Positions 11,641-22,938 of a DNA stretch of 64,000 nucleotides are shown here, piece by piece (position 1 is the first letter of the stretch; each line of letters opens with the position of its first letter). The notes beneath the pieces were generated by a model. The model did no database searches, was not told where the DNA came from, and saw only the letters and a list, made by a program, of their open reading frames with translations. The DNA comes from Diploscapter coronatus (taxonomy: Eukaryota > Nematoda > Chromadorea > Rhabditida > Rhabditidae): the NCBI GenBank assembly GCA_964036155.1, contig OZ038422.1, positions 78,143,201-78,207,200 of the forward strand, in the 5' to 3' direction. The position numbers and the translations under genes were made by a program.

Positions 11641-13823
11641 CTTTAGCCGGCTAAAGTTTTCCTGGAAATGAGATTTTTGTACATTTTATAGAAGTGATGA
11701 CATTTGACATTGACACAACAATAATAAGCCTGAAGTGGCTGTACTTCGTGAAAAGTGTTCCTCTAGCCGACTTTTGACACGCTTTCCATTTCGATGGCAT
11801 TCATCAATTGTGACCGGGGAAGAATTGAAAATGATCACTTTCAAATGAAACGACGACGCTTTGAGGATACTTGAAAAATAAACAATTGAAAAATGAAGTT
11901 GACCTTAGGAAAGTGACTGGAAAAAATTGGTGAAATTCAGCTTTCCAGTGTTACTGAATCCATGACCATAAAATCTATATATTTTCTGATTTACTCAAAC
12001 TTGAAATTTGAACCCCATCTTATTCCTGATGGGGTTTGTTGAGATCGGGAATCATCGATAAGAGTAGAATTTCCTAATTTAATCGTTTTTTTTTATTATT
12101 TTGAACTTGAATAAGACGATTGCATCATACGCTTGGAATATAAAATGAAGTTTCTGCGTCTAAAGCTAACCCATGATGCAACAAGCGCAGTAGCAGCGGC
12201 AAAAATCCTGCCCTACGCAGATTTTTTTCTGTCCTCCAAGGCCGTTTTTGAGGAAGGTTTATTGACACTCGTACCGTGTTGCGGAAGTATAACCGTAAGA
12301 TGAATGCAGTAAATATGCACTCGAGAAAATAACCGTTTTCGACAGAACTATTTGGCGACCGAGAAGTCATAGACAAAACTGGATAAATCCCGGATTATTC
12401 TCTACGAAATTTTGCATTTCAAAATTGGAGTAACCCGTATGCAATCGATAATCGATTAAAGGCCGAATCTTTGGAAGGTTCAACCAAGGGATGACCAGTG
12501 GCAAAATTCACGCTATTCCGGAGTTTTTCGACGTTAACTAACTATATTCGACCTAGGAATCGAGATTTTTGTGAAATTTTGCACTATTTTAGCCGCAATT
12601 TGGGATAGGAAAGTCGGGTCCGAGAAATTTTATCATCGTTTGACTCAGCTCATCGAGCTAATTCTCTTGGTGGTATAGCTTATGGGGCGTTTGGATGACT
12701 TTTGAAATTTGATCCCTCGAGTCTCCCGGTACCCGGGGACCCGAACTTGAAAAATTCGAGAAAAAAAAGCCCGAATCATGATTTTCAGGTAGAACATAAT
12801 CAGGAATCACTAAAAACTCAGGAAAAACGAAACTTGCCATTGGCCACCCCTTGGTTGAACCTGTCAGAGACTCGGTCTTAAAGACTATTTAGCAGATGAT
12901 CCATTTTACCAGTATTTCGAAATCAACACATTCTCTATGGCTCCAATTTTTGTGTCATTTCACCCCCTCCTTTTTCACGACGTTTCTGTTCGTCGTTACT
13001 TGTCCTTGCATGGCGGCGCCATTCCGTCTGCTTCTGTCATATTTTCCATGTTCGTTATTTTATTTTTTACATACCGACAACAATCATTTTTCTCTTCCAC
13101 CCTTTCTCTTCATCCAGGCATATATCCTTATCTCACCTGCTTAGTTTCGAAGAGAAGACATGGTCTTCATTTGCTTTATAGAGGAAATTCATTTTCATTA
13201 TCTTTTGCCTGGGATCGCTTATCTCTACTTCTCTCGCTCCCTGTATTTCCCCTAGGCGCTAACTCCTCCCATCCTCTCTCTTCCCCTTTCGCCGGAATCC
13301 GAATCTGCCATCGGCGCACTTTCCCTCGTCTTCTCTTTCCCCCTTCCCTCTATCCTTCCGCTTCTCACTGTCGGAAAGAAACGACGTCTTTTCTTTTTAC
13401 TATTTTCACATGTCTTTTTCTCCAGACCCTCTCAAATAGCAGTACTATTTCATCATGTTTTCCTGCATCTTTCCACTCTCCTAGGATCTACATCTATCTA
13501 TATTTCTATAGTTCTCTGTAGACCCTCTCAAATAAATATATTATCTTCTCACTTTTCTGCTTCTGTACAGTCTCATAGAACCTAACATCTTTCACCCTGC
13601 ATTCTTCTCTATACTCTCCAATGTACCGTTCTATCGAAGCATATCTTCACTTTCTGCATCTTCATAACCTCTCCTATTCAATAATATTTTTTTTCTGTAT
13701 AAATCTCTATGTTATCCTAACTTTCCACATTATCTCTCCAATTTTCTGTATCTTTAGACTCTTTTCCATCTAAGTCCCCACTCTGTTTGCGCGCATCCGA
13801 ATTCGTTTTGTTTCACGCTGGCG
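11641..13823. other. Intergenic region with a foldback element and a CT-rich tract
   Basis: No coding exon is supported. From about 12930 to 13780 the plus strand is strongly pyrimidine-rich, and GACCCTCTCAAATA occurs twice (about 13425 and 13523). A 194-residue open frame in this tract is a by-product of the base bias. The tract directly precedes the proposed first exon at 13824 and may be its promoter. Confidence 0.5.
12476..12862. mobile_element. 387-bp MITE-like element with 34-bp terminal inverted repeats
   Basis: The left arm 12476-12509 begins AGGTTCAACCAAGGG; the right arm 12829-12862 is its reverse complement with a few mismatches (transition-type changes in the TGACCAGTGG part). 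The inside contains no ORF of note. No target-site duplication is obvious at the ends. Confidence 0.75.
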
Positions 13824-16800
13824 ATGCCATGTCTACTCGTTATCGCTGCAGGTCGAGTTTTTACTTTTTCAATTTTTAAAATTATCTAACCTAATTGTGA
13901 CTTTTCTATTTTTCATTCCCATATAACAAAACTCAATAGCATTGCATGAAACTTGCATCTTACTAATATATTTTATGCCAAATCATCACAGCACAACATT
14001 TTGAATTTTGTAAATCGTGGACGGATAATCTTAGCATCAAAAGTTTACCAGAATATTACCGCTTCAAAAAGATTCCTGGTCTATGATCGACTTTTTCCAG
14101 CGAGAGAAATTGATTCCCATGCTCTTTTCATTATACGCAAAATCGTTCTACAAACCTCGGTCTTGAACCATTGTTCCCTCCACTATATGGTTTCAGTGTC
14201 ATCTCATAATAGCTGATTCAGTCGTTGCTTTCCAGATAATAATACTCGATGCTATTCTCCCATTTGTGATTCCCTTTGTCTCATTTCTCGATGATCGTTT
14301 GACTCCTGTTGACTGTTGACTATGTCAGAAAGGAGTCTGCGTGAGATACAACTGAATTGTAGCGATTAAGGAAGGAAGTGAAGACAGGGCAAGGAAAGGA
14401 GGCGAATACAATGGCTTTGTTTTGTTGTTGTCTGTTTTTGGCCCCTTTTTATTATGCCAAATAGTCGTTGGCAGATCATCGTCTTAAAGTTAGATCGACC
14501 GAATTACGCAGTGCACAAATGTTTATCATGTCCTCAGGTGGAGGTATGAGAAATCTGAGAGAATGGGCATCCGAAACGAAGCTGATCTTCAAATCAAGTA
14601 AGCGTGCAGGACGATCTTCAAAAATTTAGAAATACTTACACAAACATTGATATGACTATATTTCGTCATGCAATTTCTATCAGCCCTCTCATCAAAACCA
14701 AAATGCACGCTTTTTGTTAAAAGATGATACCTGAAAATTCGAATTTCGCTTAGAACGTCCTTGTCTAACCATAGAACTTCCCGTTCTTGCATCATTCGAT
14801 TCATGTTTCGTTCTTCAATCCTTGATTGATATCTTCATAATTCCCCTGGCCAGCTTCACTCTATCAATTTCAATCTTATCCTTCATCTCCAGGCCCAGCT
14901 TCTTGCTACATTATGCAGTGAATGGGGACAGGAAAGCAGCGGACAGCAGACGGATGGCAGTGCAGAGATGCAGCTGCAGATGAAACAACTGTAACCCAAA
15001 CACGTTGACGCAAAATGCGCAAAGGGAAATTGGAATGAAGGAGAAAAAATGAAAATGAGATGAAAAAATAGGATTCAAGCAGGAAGAACACAGTGCCTGA
15101 TGCGCGATGCTGGGGAGGGAAAGTGGGTAGAAATCCACTAGTTCGTGGAGATCGGCGGATCCAGTATATTTGAAAGCTGACAGAGGGGGGAGTACGCGAG
15201 TACTCAAGTCATCAATGATCAGCAGAAATTTAGGCTATTTGCAAATTTTAGATTTGCAATTTGATGACAGTCTGTGAGATCAGGAAAAGATAGGAAACGA
15301 TCATGACCATCATCGACTATATCGAATATTTTCAGAGCTATTCTTTTTTGCAGACAGGATCTGTAAGATTCAGTAAATTATTCACTACAAAGCTTGCGCG
15401 TTCATCCCGTTTTTGCTAAACATGTGCCGACACTTCACACAATCGTAATGAGGTTACAGTGCAGTTGTTGCCAAAAAGTTCAAGTGTCCATATTCTCTAC
15501 TTTCTTACTTCCATGTTCAATCGTGTCGCCGAACGTTTCAAAGACCAAATCCTCTGCACGTAATACCTTCACCTCTGAATATTGATCAATCATCAATAAA
15601 ATTTGCCAAACACTGACAATCGAGATAATCGAATAAGAGATAGTCGAGATTTGAAGCGACTAATTTTCTGCATCAGTGTACGAGGTGTCGAGAATTGCGT
15701 GAAGGAATCTCCCAGACAGACGGATTTGAGAAGATCTGTTGCAAGCGGTGGATTCAGACGGGAATAATCAATGACGCTATTTATTCTGCCACACACGCAT
15801 CTCTAATTAAATCTACTGCCAGGATTTGCCGTGTTTTAATCGAATTAGCATCATCATTGTGTACCGATCTTTTATCGTCATTTGTATCAAATCAAATTCA
15901 GATTCCCCCAAATTCGATATTCTTACAGCGAATGAAAATTGATTTCTGCAGAATTTGCCATTCCATGCCGAAGATCCTATCTTCTTCCAATTATCCCACT
16001 TTATTGACCATCAAAATTTTACGATGCAACTATACACGACTTCTTCCGACAATGGCATAACCTTCGTGACATTACGTTACCATTCCACGATGACATGAGT
16101 TTTCCAGCCGAAATTCCTACTGCATTGGTAATCAGATTCCTCTTCAATCAACACGAATTGACCTATTTTCAACTTTTCCTCACTAACTAACTCGTACACT
16201 ATCCATTTTCATGATCATCAATGGCTGTAATGGTTCGTGATTAGCGTATCAGGGTGATTAATTTGAACCTAAACAAGCAGAAAGACTGAACAGCGTCAGA
16301 ATGTTATCAGAGATCCGGCACATTCACTATGTCTGCAAGCAGTGTAATTCTCTGCAGACTGTCAATGTTATTGATTAGCCCGTCAAGCTTAACACTGAAT
16401 AATCGTCTATGACCACCTGCTGCAGTGTAACCGCCACAAACTTGTCCTCAGACTTATCGCCTATATCCTATGAGCCATCATAGACATTAGAGTATTTTGA
16501 ACAAAAAGTAACTAACGTTGATTTATCCAGTGACATCGTAATTTTGTGACTTCTCAACACGCAACGTGTGAAATAGGGTGAAAGTGGATGTGAACAGAAC
16601 TATATGGAAGTCTAAATTCAAAAATCTCGACGTCAAGGTTTCATGACGCCATTGTCACGGGTGATTTCACTAGATTTTCAATTTGACAATTCCACCGTGA
16701 AAAGTTTATCGTCATCGTTGACTTGGAATCCTTTAGATCTCAGATCCCATATTCAAGGACTCGCATATGGAGACTAGTGGGATGACGTGACATCTTTGGG

Positions 16801-19800
16801 GTTCATCTTTTACACTTTCGCATGACCTAAAATCATCCATACTCGTTATTTACGCAACCTCCCCAAATTTGTTTCTAATTAGGTGCCAAGGCAGGTACTA
16901 TTTTTTCCGAGTATCAAGTAAGTCAAGTAACTTTCTACTCACCCTTTCTCTTCGCACTTTTCGCATTCTGCCTTTCCCATATGGAATGGAGGTGGCTTTC
17001 TTCTAGCTGCCATTCAGCAGTTAATCTCCACACAACTTCACCTTTCTCTGTCTCCTTCACTGCCTTTTCAAGGCCCTTCCTTCGACATCCGATCCAATCA
17101 ATGTCTAATTTGTGTGTTTGGTCAAGTGGACTTGAATGGATACGAAAAACCGAGTGAAAGCCAGGATTAGGGAAATTAGTGAGGGGTCAAGGTAATCAGA
17201 CAACAATGCTGATGCTAAAAAAACGCCTGCCGCTCTTATGCTAATTTGGCCGCCTGAACCTAGAAATAGCATAATTTGAAACTAAAGAATCAGTATTGAT
17301 GAACGCATCATTATGGTTTCAATTCACTTTATCGTCTCCTAAACTGATCTATGATCAAAGTTAGAATTTGAACCATTTGAACCTGTAAAATGTAAAAAGT
17401 GATAAAGACCGTTACTTCCTAGGAAACGCATGTGCGTTATAAAATGTCAAGTTCGATTTAAGGCACGAAGCACTTACGAAAAAACTGCATGAACCACTTA
17501 TGCATGCCCAAAGCTTCAGTTTTTAACGCTTTACTGACTAAATAACTCAATTCTGAAAATGAGTAAATTTGAATAAATCTTGACTTTCAGCGGCAATAGC
17601 AGCTACAACATCAGCTCAAGCTCAATATTCTCCATATAATTATTACAATTATTTTAATAACGGTAATTTTTGTAAAATGATAAAATGCAAATGGGGGGAC
17701 GATCTAACCTTGAAATTTACAGAAAAGTTTCTTGAATTTATCGTCTTTTCTTGCAAATCAAATAATACAGATTTATAAAAATTAGATCCTTATCGACAAC
17801 AACAACAGCAGCAGCAGCAACTTGCAGCCTATCAACCAAACTATTACCAGGTAGGATAGTTATTTTAGGAATTTTTGATGATCAATACATGGTTTGAAAA
17901 ATACGACACAATGAAAATCTACAGCGCGCTCTTTTGAAAATGACGTTAGTTTTCAATAGATGAGAAATATTCTCCTTTCTTCATGCTAGAGGTGTGCGGA
18001 ATTTCGCTTTCGAATCGTGGGAAAATTTAATTCCGATTTCGAGTTCAATTCCAGAGCCACGAAAAGTTTCAACACCAACTCAGATTCCGAATTTTGAAAA
18101 ATTCCAATTCCGAACACCGCTGCTTCATGCATTGAAAATCGCGTGATCATACTCTGAAAAGAAGACGTAGCGTACCGCCGTGCAACAATATTCGAGATTC
18201 TAATCGACAATAGCTGAATAATAATTTTTAGTATCAAAACCCATATTATAACTATCAGCAGTATTATTCGCCGTATTATAACTCCTTCGCAATCAATGAG
18301 TCCACAACGCAATCGCCCAAAGCTAAAACACCGGTATGTTTATTCTTTTTAAGCCTTGGACTTTAGTTAATGGTGATAAGTGCTTTCAATTTGAGTTTTT
18401 GAATTTTTGTTTCCTAATTTTAGGTCCCAATAAGTCATTATGTTCCGCCAATACAGGTGGAGGGTACATTAGCGCCTGAGTACAGGAATGAGGTGTCGCA
18501 GGTCTGGTTTGCTTGAAACTCTTTATGCTGAAAGGCTTGAAATTAACTTTTTTACCTGGGTTATGGGTGGACATAATTTTCGCTACTTACATCTATGGAA
18601 AAATTCCGAATTCTCCGAAAGATTCAAAGAAAAACGAATTCATTGATAGGTTGTTAATTTAAAAAAAGCATGATCACGATTTTCAGTTGCTCGACCCAAA
18701 CCCGATCGTCACCAGGAGTATAAACTCTCAAAGGTCTTCATATACAAATGAATTAAAAGTAAAATATTCGCATGTTGTGCAGATTTTACCGGAACAAACC
18801 TCATATGCAGATCTATCGATCTGCCCCACCACCGCCGGACTCCTTTCTCCCGCGCATCTCAGACCTGATTGATGCAGAGGCCGAGCGGATAGATCCAAAA
18901 TCTATCAGTTCGGTAAATTCACCCGCACAAGGAGTAGGTATTTTTGTATTAGCTTGAAAAGTTTTAATTTCATACACGAATAAACGAATCCGATGACCAG
19001 AAGGACGATAGTATGAGTTGCTAGCGCTAAAATAGTTTTCGTTTTCGTTGACAGCATGAAACGCTGATGAATGAATGAACGATGATCTTGGAATAAATCG
19101 GGAAGAATAAAGAATCTTTAAAGTGGCATGTTCAGAGCAAAACGATTTACATCCCTGAAGAACGGGTAGTCGATGGACATCATCAGGGCCACCTCGAAAA
19201 TGCGGCTCTCACGCAGCCAACTGTCAGACAGGCCACACTAGTCAAGGTTTGAATGAGAAGGTGTGGAAGCTTTGACAACTCGACAAAATTCAGCCGAAAC
19301 GAAGAAGAATCTCGAAAATTCGGTCTGGATCGTTGAAAAATAAGAATAGAGTGAGTTGCATCAAGATTGGGTTCAAATTCCGAACGATCTTAATTTTCAG
19401 TCTAGAGATCGAGAAAATTCTGGATCCGGTAGTTCTGAAGGAACGGCGAGCGCTTTCCGACGACAATTTCAGCCTCAGCCTCAACAACAAATCCAACAAC
19501 AGCAGAGCTTCATCAGACAACAGCAACAACAGTTCCAGCCTCAAACCCCAGTGAACCATCAAGTCTCACAATCGTCGTTCGTGCAAAGGCAGCCATTCTT
19601 CCCGCAGGTGAAATTCACCATGATCATTTTTGCAATCAACAATGTCTGTTTTAGCAGCAATCGTTCCAACCTCAAGGCGCATTTTGGCCACCACCTTCAA
19701 GAGTCGTGCAACAAATCCAGCAGAACACATTCCAGCAGCAAAACTTTGTTCCACAACAAGGTAGCTGGTTTTTTTTCTCTAAAATTCATCGTCAATTTGA

Positions 19801-21273
19801 TTATGGGTGTTATGTAATTATGAATTCACGATCAGGGATACTGGCAGTGCAAAAAATCGTTCACTGCACTGCACCACATTACAATGTCAACATCTCTGTT
19901 CATTCACAATATTCGCAATACGGTTTCAGCGCCAATTCAACAGCAGATTCAACAGCAACAGCAGATTCAACAACAACAACAGACTCAACAGCAGCGGCAA
20001 TTCGTTCAGTTCAATACAAACCAAAACCAGCAACTGCAAGCTCAATTCAACCGTCCCGCACCCCCACCTCAAACCCCAGCACTGCCACCTACTCAGCCAG
20101 CCAACCGAGTCACTTCAGTCAATGCTCCCCGACCCCAATCACCAACAGCCGTCAATCGACCTGCTCTAACTTCGAAACCACCCAAGACACCAAGTCCTTC
20201 GTCGTCAAACCCCTCCAGGCAATCACCGCTCGCTTCACAGGCATCCAGTGGAAAGGGCAAGAAGGTTAGTCTGTTCAACAGTTTTTATCGTAATAAAATG
20301 AGCTAAAATTTCATAGTTCTTCATCACAGCTGTTTAAATTTTCTACTTGGTCGGCTTCTTGTAAAAGCCGTGCACCTTAGAAATAGGGTTATTGGTATAG
20401 GTTTGGGTAGGCTAGGCTGAACAATATCTAGAAATGCCCTATTCATACTTTTCATAATTTTGGGACCAAACATAGCCTGCCATTACTTCCCCCTATGCGC
20501 TTTACACAGTCATACAGCCATATATTTTTCTCAAGTGTACGGCCTTTATAAGAAGCCATTTGACCATCGAAATTTTTCAGTTCCGAATCCGAATTTTCTG
20601 AATTGCTTTGTTCCTAAATATACCTCTCCCTGACTCGTCGATTTTCAAATTTCTTTCATTTACAGCTAGCAAATGAAGTCTTCCTGGGCTGCTGCAAGTC
20701 GCGTAAGGTAGCAAAGGCTTGTGAGCGAATCTGCAACTTCGATGTTCTCAACAAGAAAACGGTGAGTTCTCGTTTTTTCCTGAAAAGTGGGCAAATTGGT
20801 CTCGTTTAGTTGACTGGAATGTTCTTGGGCACAGATGCCTGTCCTCAATCGACTGGATTAGATTTGATGCAGTGCGCTGCTGATAATAACGATCATAGAG
20901 TAGGAAAGATTAACAATTTGTCGTCAACACATTTATTTTCAGGAGTGTTGCCGAGAACGAGATGTTCATAAGACCTCTGCGGGTGAGAAGTGTCTTGGAT
21001 TCTGTGATATGAGACCGGGAATCACTTTCCAGGTATTTATCTTTTAAAACAAACTCGAGTGTTTTGATAGAAAGTGAAAGAATGCAGCGAGACGAAAATT
21101 TATGCACAAGTAGTTTTACTAAAAGGGGCAAGATAAAAAAAAGCCCAATATTTTTTCAGGCGGACGTTTCGTTCCTTCCCTGCTGGTCGGTGCTGAATTC
21201 GATCAAGCAGTGCTTCAAGGAGAACCTCGAGAAGAAAGTCATCGTCGCTGCGATCGCCAGACATCGTCATTGA
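13824..21273 (+). CDS. Secreted Gln/Pro-rich protein with C-terminal DB module
   Basis: Sixteen exons, 582 residues: 13824-13851, 17591-17662, 17786-17850, 18232-18333, 18424-18501, 18687-18733, 18783-18933, 19136-19246, 19294-19350, 19401-19607, 19655-19760, 19930-20264, 20666-20761, 20810-20899, 20943-21032, 21160-21273. Exon 1 plus exon 2 give MPCLLVIAAAAIAATTSAQA, a good signal peptide, which is why this start was preferred over a 17.5 kb start. The middle is Tyr/Gln-rich, then Gln/Pro-rich (repeated IQQQQQ, PPPQTPALPP). Residues about 454-582 carry the Cys pattern of the DB module (FLGCCKSRK...CERIC...ECCRERD...CLGFC...CW...CF), a nematode-specific extracellular domain of unknown function. 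Probably a cuticle or extracellular-matrix protein (inference). Exon 11 has tandem acceptors (TTTTAG and CAG), adding or removing one Gln. Exon 1 is the weakest part of the model. Confidence 0.8.
13852..17590. other. Large first intron of the DB-module gene (3.7 kb)
   Basis: No internal exon with matching splice sites was found. Several open frames of 60-121 residues (for example 15695-16060) lack splice support or recognisable similarity. The intron assignment depends on the proposed first exon; if that is wrong, this stretch is intergenic. Confidence 0.45.
17991..18118. repeat. Short foldback repeat in an intron of the DB-module gene
   Basis: GGTGTGCGGAATT at 17991 pairs with AATTCCGAACACC ending at 18118. 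The inside is made of TTCGAAT/TTCCGAT-like words. Likely a degraded short repeat. Confidence 0.45.
20349..20560. repeat. Foldback repeat, about 212 bp, in an intron of the DB-module gene
   Basis: GGTCGGCTTCTTGTAAAAGC at the left is matched imperfectly by the reverse complement of GGCCTTTATAAGAAGCC at the right, about 27 bp per arm. No ORF inside. MITE-like. Confidence 0.6.
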
Positions 21274-22938
21274 AGTTGATGATGTTGGTGAAAAGTTAAG
21301 AAACACTTAGCGGGAAAGTTTAATAACTATCGTTTATCTACTGTACAAAGCCTCAAAGAATTAACTTATATTTTTCTCGAAAATTTTAGAAAGATAGGAG
21401 ATTTTCACTTCTATGCTATGTCTATTTTTGATTGATAATTATTGCATTTGAGTTTTCTAACAAATGTGATCAAATCTAGTCCATTCATTTATTATCCTCG
21501 AAATTGTAAGCCAGCGTTCTTTTGTGTGTAAACTTATGAGATTTATAAATTGCGTTTTTCAATAGGGTAATAGTTAGAGTTGTTGTAAATTTAGGCGTTG
21601 TATTGTTAGTGAGAATAATCGAGTTTCGCGACTTGAAATGCCTTATTGATTGTTGATTTGTGTATGCGTTTTACCTATAAATGAAAAGCTCAAATTATCT
21701 TCGTAAAAATCGTAAATAAAATAGGTATAGAAATAATAAATAAATAAATACGACATAGAGCTTTGTGCTTAAGATATGATCCAGTATCTCTCTAGAGAGC
21801 GTGAGTACATTTTCGGAATGCATGTTTATAATTTGAGAGCGCAAGTTCCACCCACTCTGTGAAGCCAATGTCAAGGAAGGCAATTTCGCTAAAATTTTCA
21901 AAAAACTCGAGAAATTTTGTAAAGTAATTTTTGTCTGATTTTTCTTTTCCCACTATTAGATATAAGCCCCTAGACTCTCAGAAAGATGTTCTCGAATCAT
22001 CATCTTCAAAAATTCATATCCTTGGTTACACTAATCCGTTTTTTTGCTATAAGCTTGATCAGCCCATCAGATTAATAAAAAATACTCCCATGACTTTGTC
22101 TTTACAACGGGAATTTCAATTGAGTTCTCTAATTATGTGGAGTGAATTTTAAAATTTTCACTTTCTTGATTATTTCTGTTCGGAAGCGTTTTTGAGGAAA
22201 CTATTCAACTACGTTTTTGATATACTCGGGCAGAGATAAATGAAAATGAATGATCTGCCCATTTACAATATAACATAATAGCAGGCATAGATACCTGACA
22301 TAATGCTAATTTCGACTATTTTTAAGTCAAAACTGAAAATAGATTTTATTTTTGAAATTTCTCGAAGTTCCAAAAGCATGGATAATCAATGATATCAGAA
22401 CGAAGATCGCAAGGGCCAGGGGTGTTTTTTCAAGAGTTTCACAAGTTTCGTTCGTTTTTGGTGAAATTTGAGAGACGACTACCTTTGACTTACCCGCATG
22501 CGCTAACAAAGTTTGAGCAAAAATGTACGAAGGAATGAATTTATTCAATGAAAATCGAAATGTACAAATATGTGAATTTCAAAAATTTGAAAATGTAGTG
22601 ATGCAAAATGTTCAATTTTTTGAGAAAACGCTTTTCCTTTTGCCATTCGCACCACAGCTTGACGGTATTTCGGAAAAGATACAGGAAAAGATTGTATATG
22701 CTTGGAACCCGAAGATATTGCACAACGTTTCAATTGAAGATCATCAGTTTGAGATAAGTATTGAAAAAAGTAAAAAAGTGCAGTTGATAAATAAGTAAAT
22801 TTGTCTGATAAGTGTAGTATTTCTACAGTACCTGCATGACCAATTACGGTATCTAAATAAAGCACAACTATTGATAAATTAGGTGCAGTGAAAGAATAAA
22901 GATATTTTCACAGTGAATATCTGAGTTAAAAATACAAA
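21274..22938. other. Convergent 3' region between the DB-module gene and the GPCR gene
   Basis: AT-rich; AATAAA at 21715-21720 may end the plus-strand gene. Minus-strand AATAAA candidates (TTTATT on the plus strand) lie near 22343 and 22538. The overlapping small open frames at 22523-22865 look like chance. Confidence 0.5.

Noticed and set aside
12937..13521. 194-residue open frame, the longest single ORF on the plus strand here
   Set aside because: It coincides with a polypyrimidine strand; Phe/Ser/Leu/Pro-rich translation follows from base bias, with no domain or splice context.
15695..16060. 121-residue open frame in the 3.7 kb intron
   Set aside because: No similarity, no splice sites that join it to anything, no codon bias; the length is plausible by chance in this region.
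19830..19929. Alternative exon start at 19837 in the DB-module gene
   Set aside because: It would put the following Gln-rich sequence out of frame; the acceptor at 19929 keeps the frame.
19706..20269. 187-residue Ser/Thr-rich open frame
   Set aside because: Out-of-frame reading of the Gln-rich exon (19930-20264); the Q/P-rich frame links correctly by phase to both neighbouring exons.
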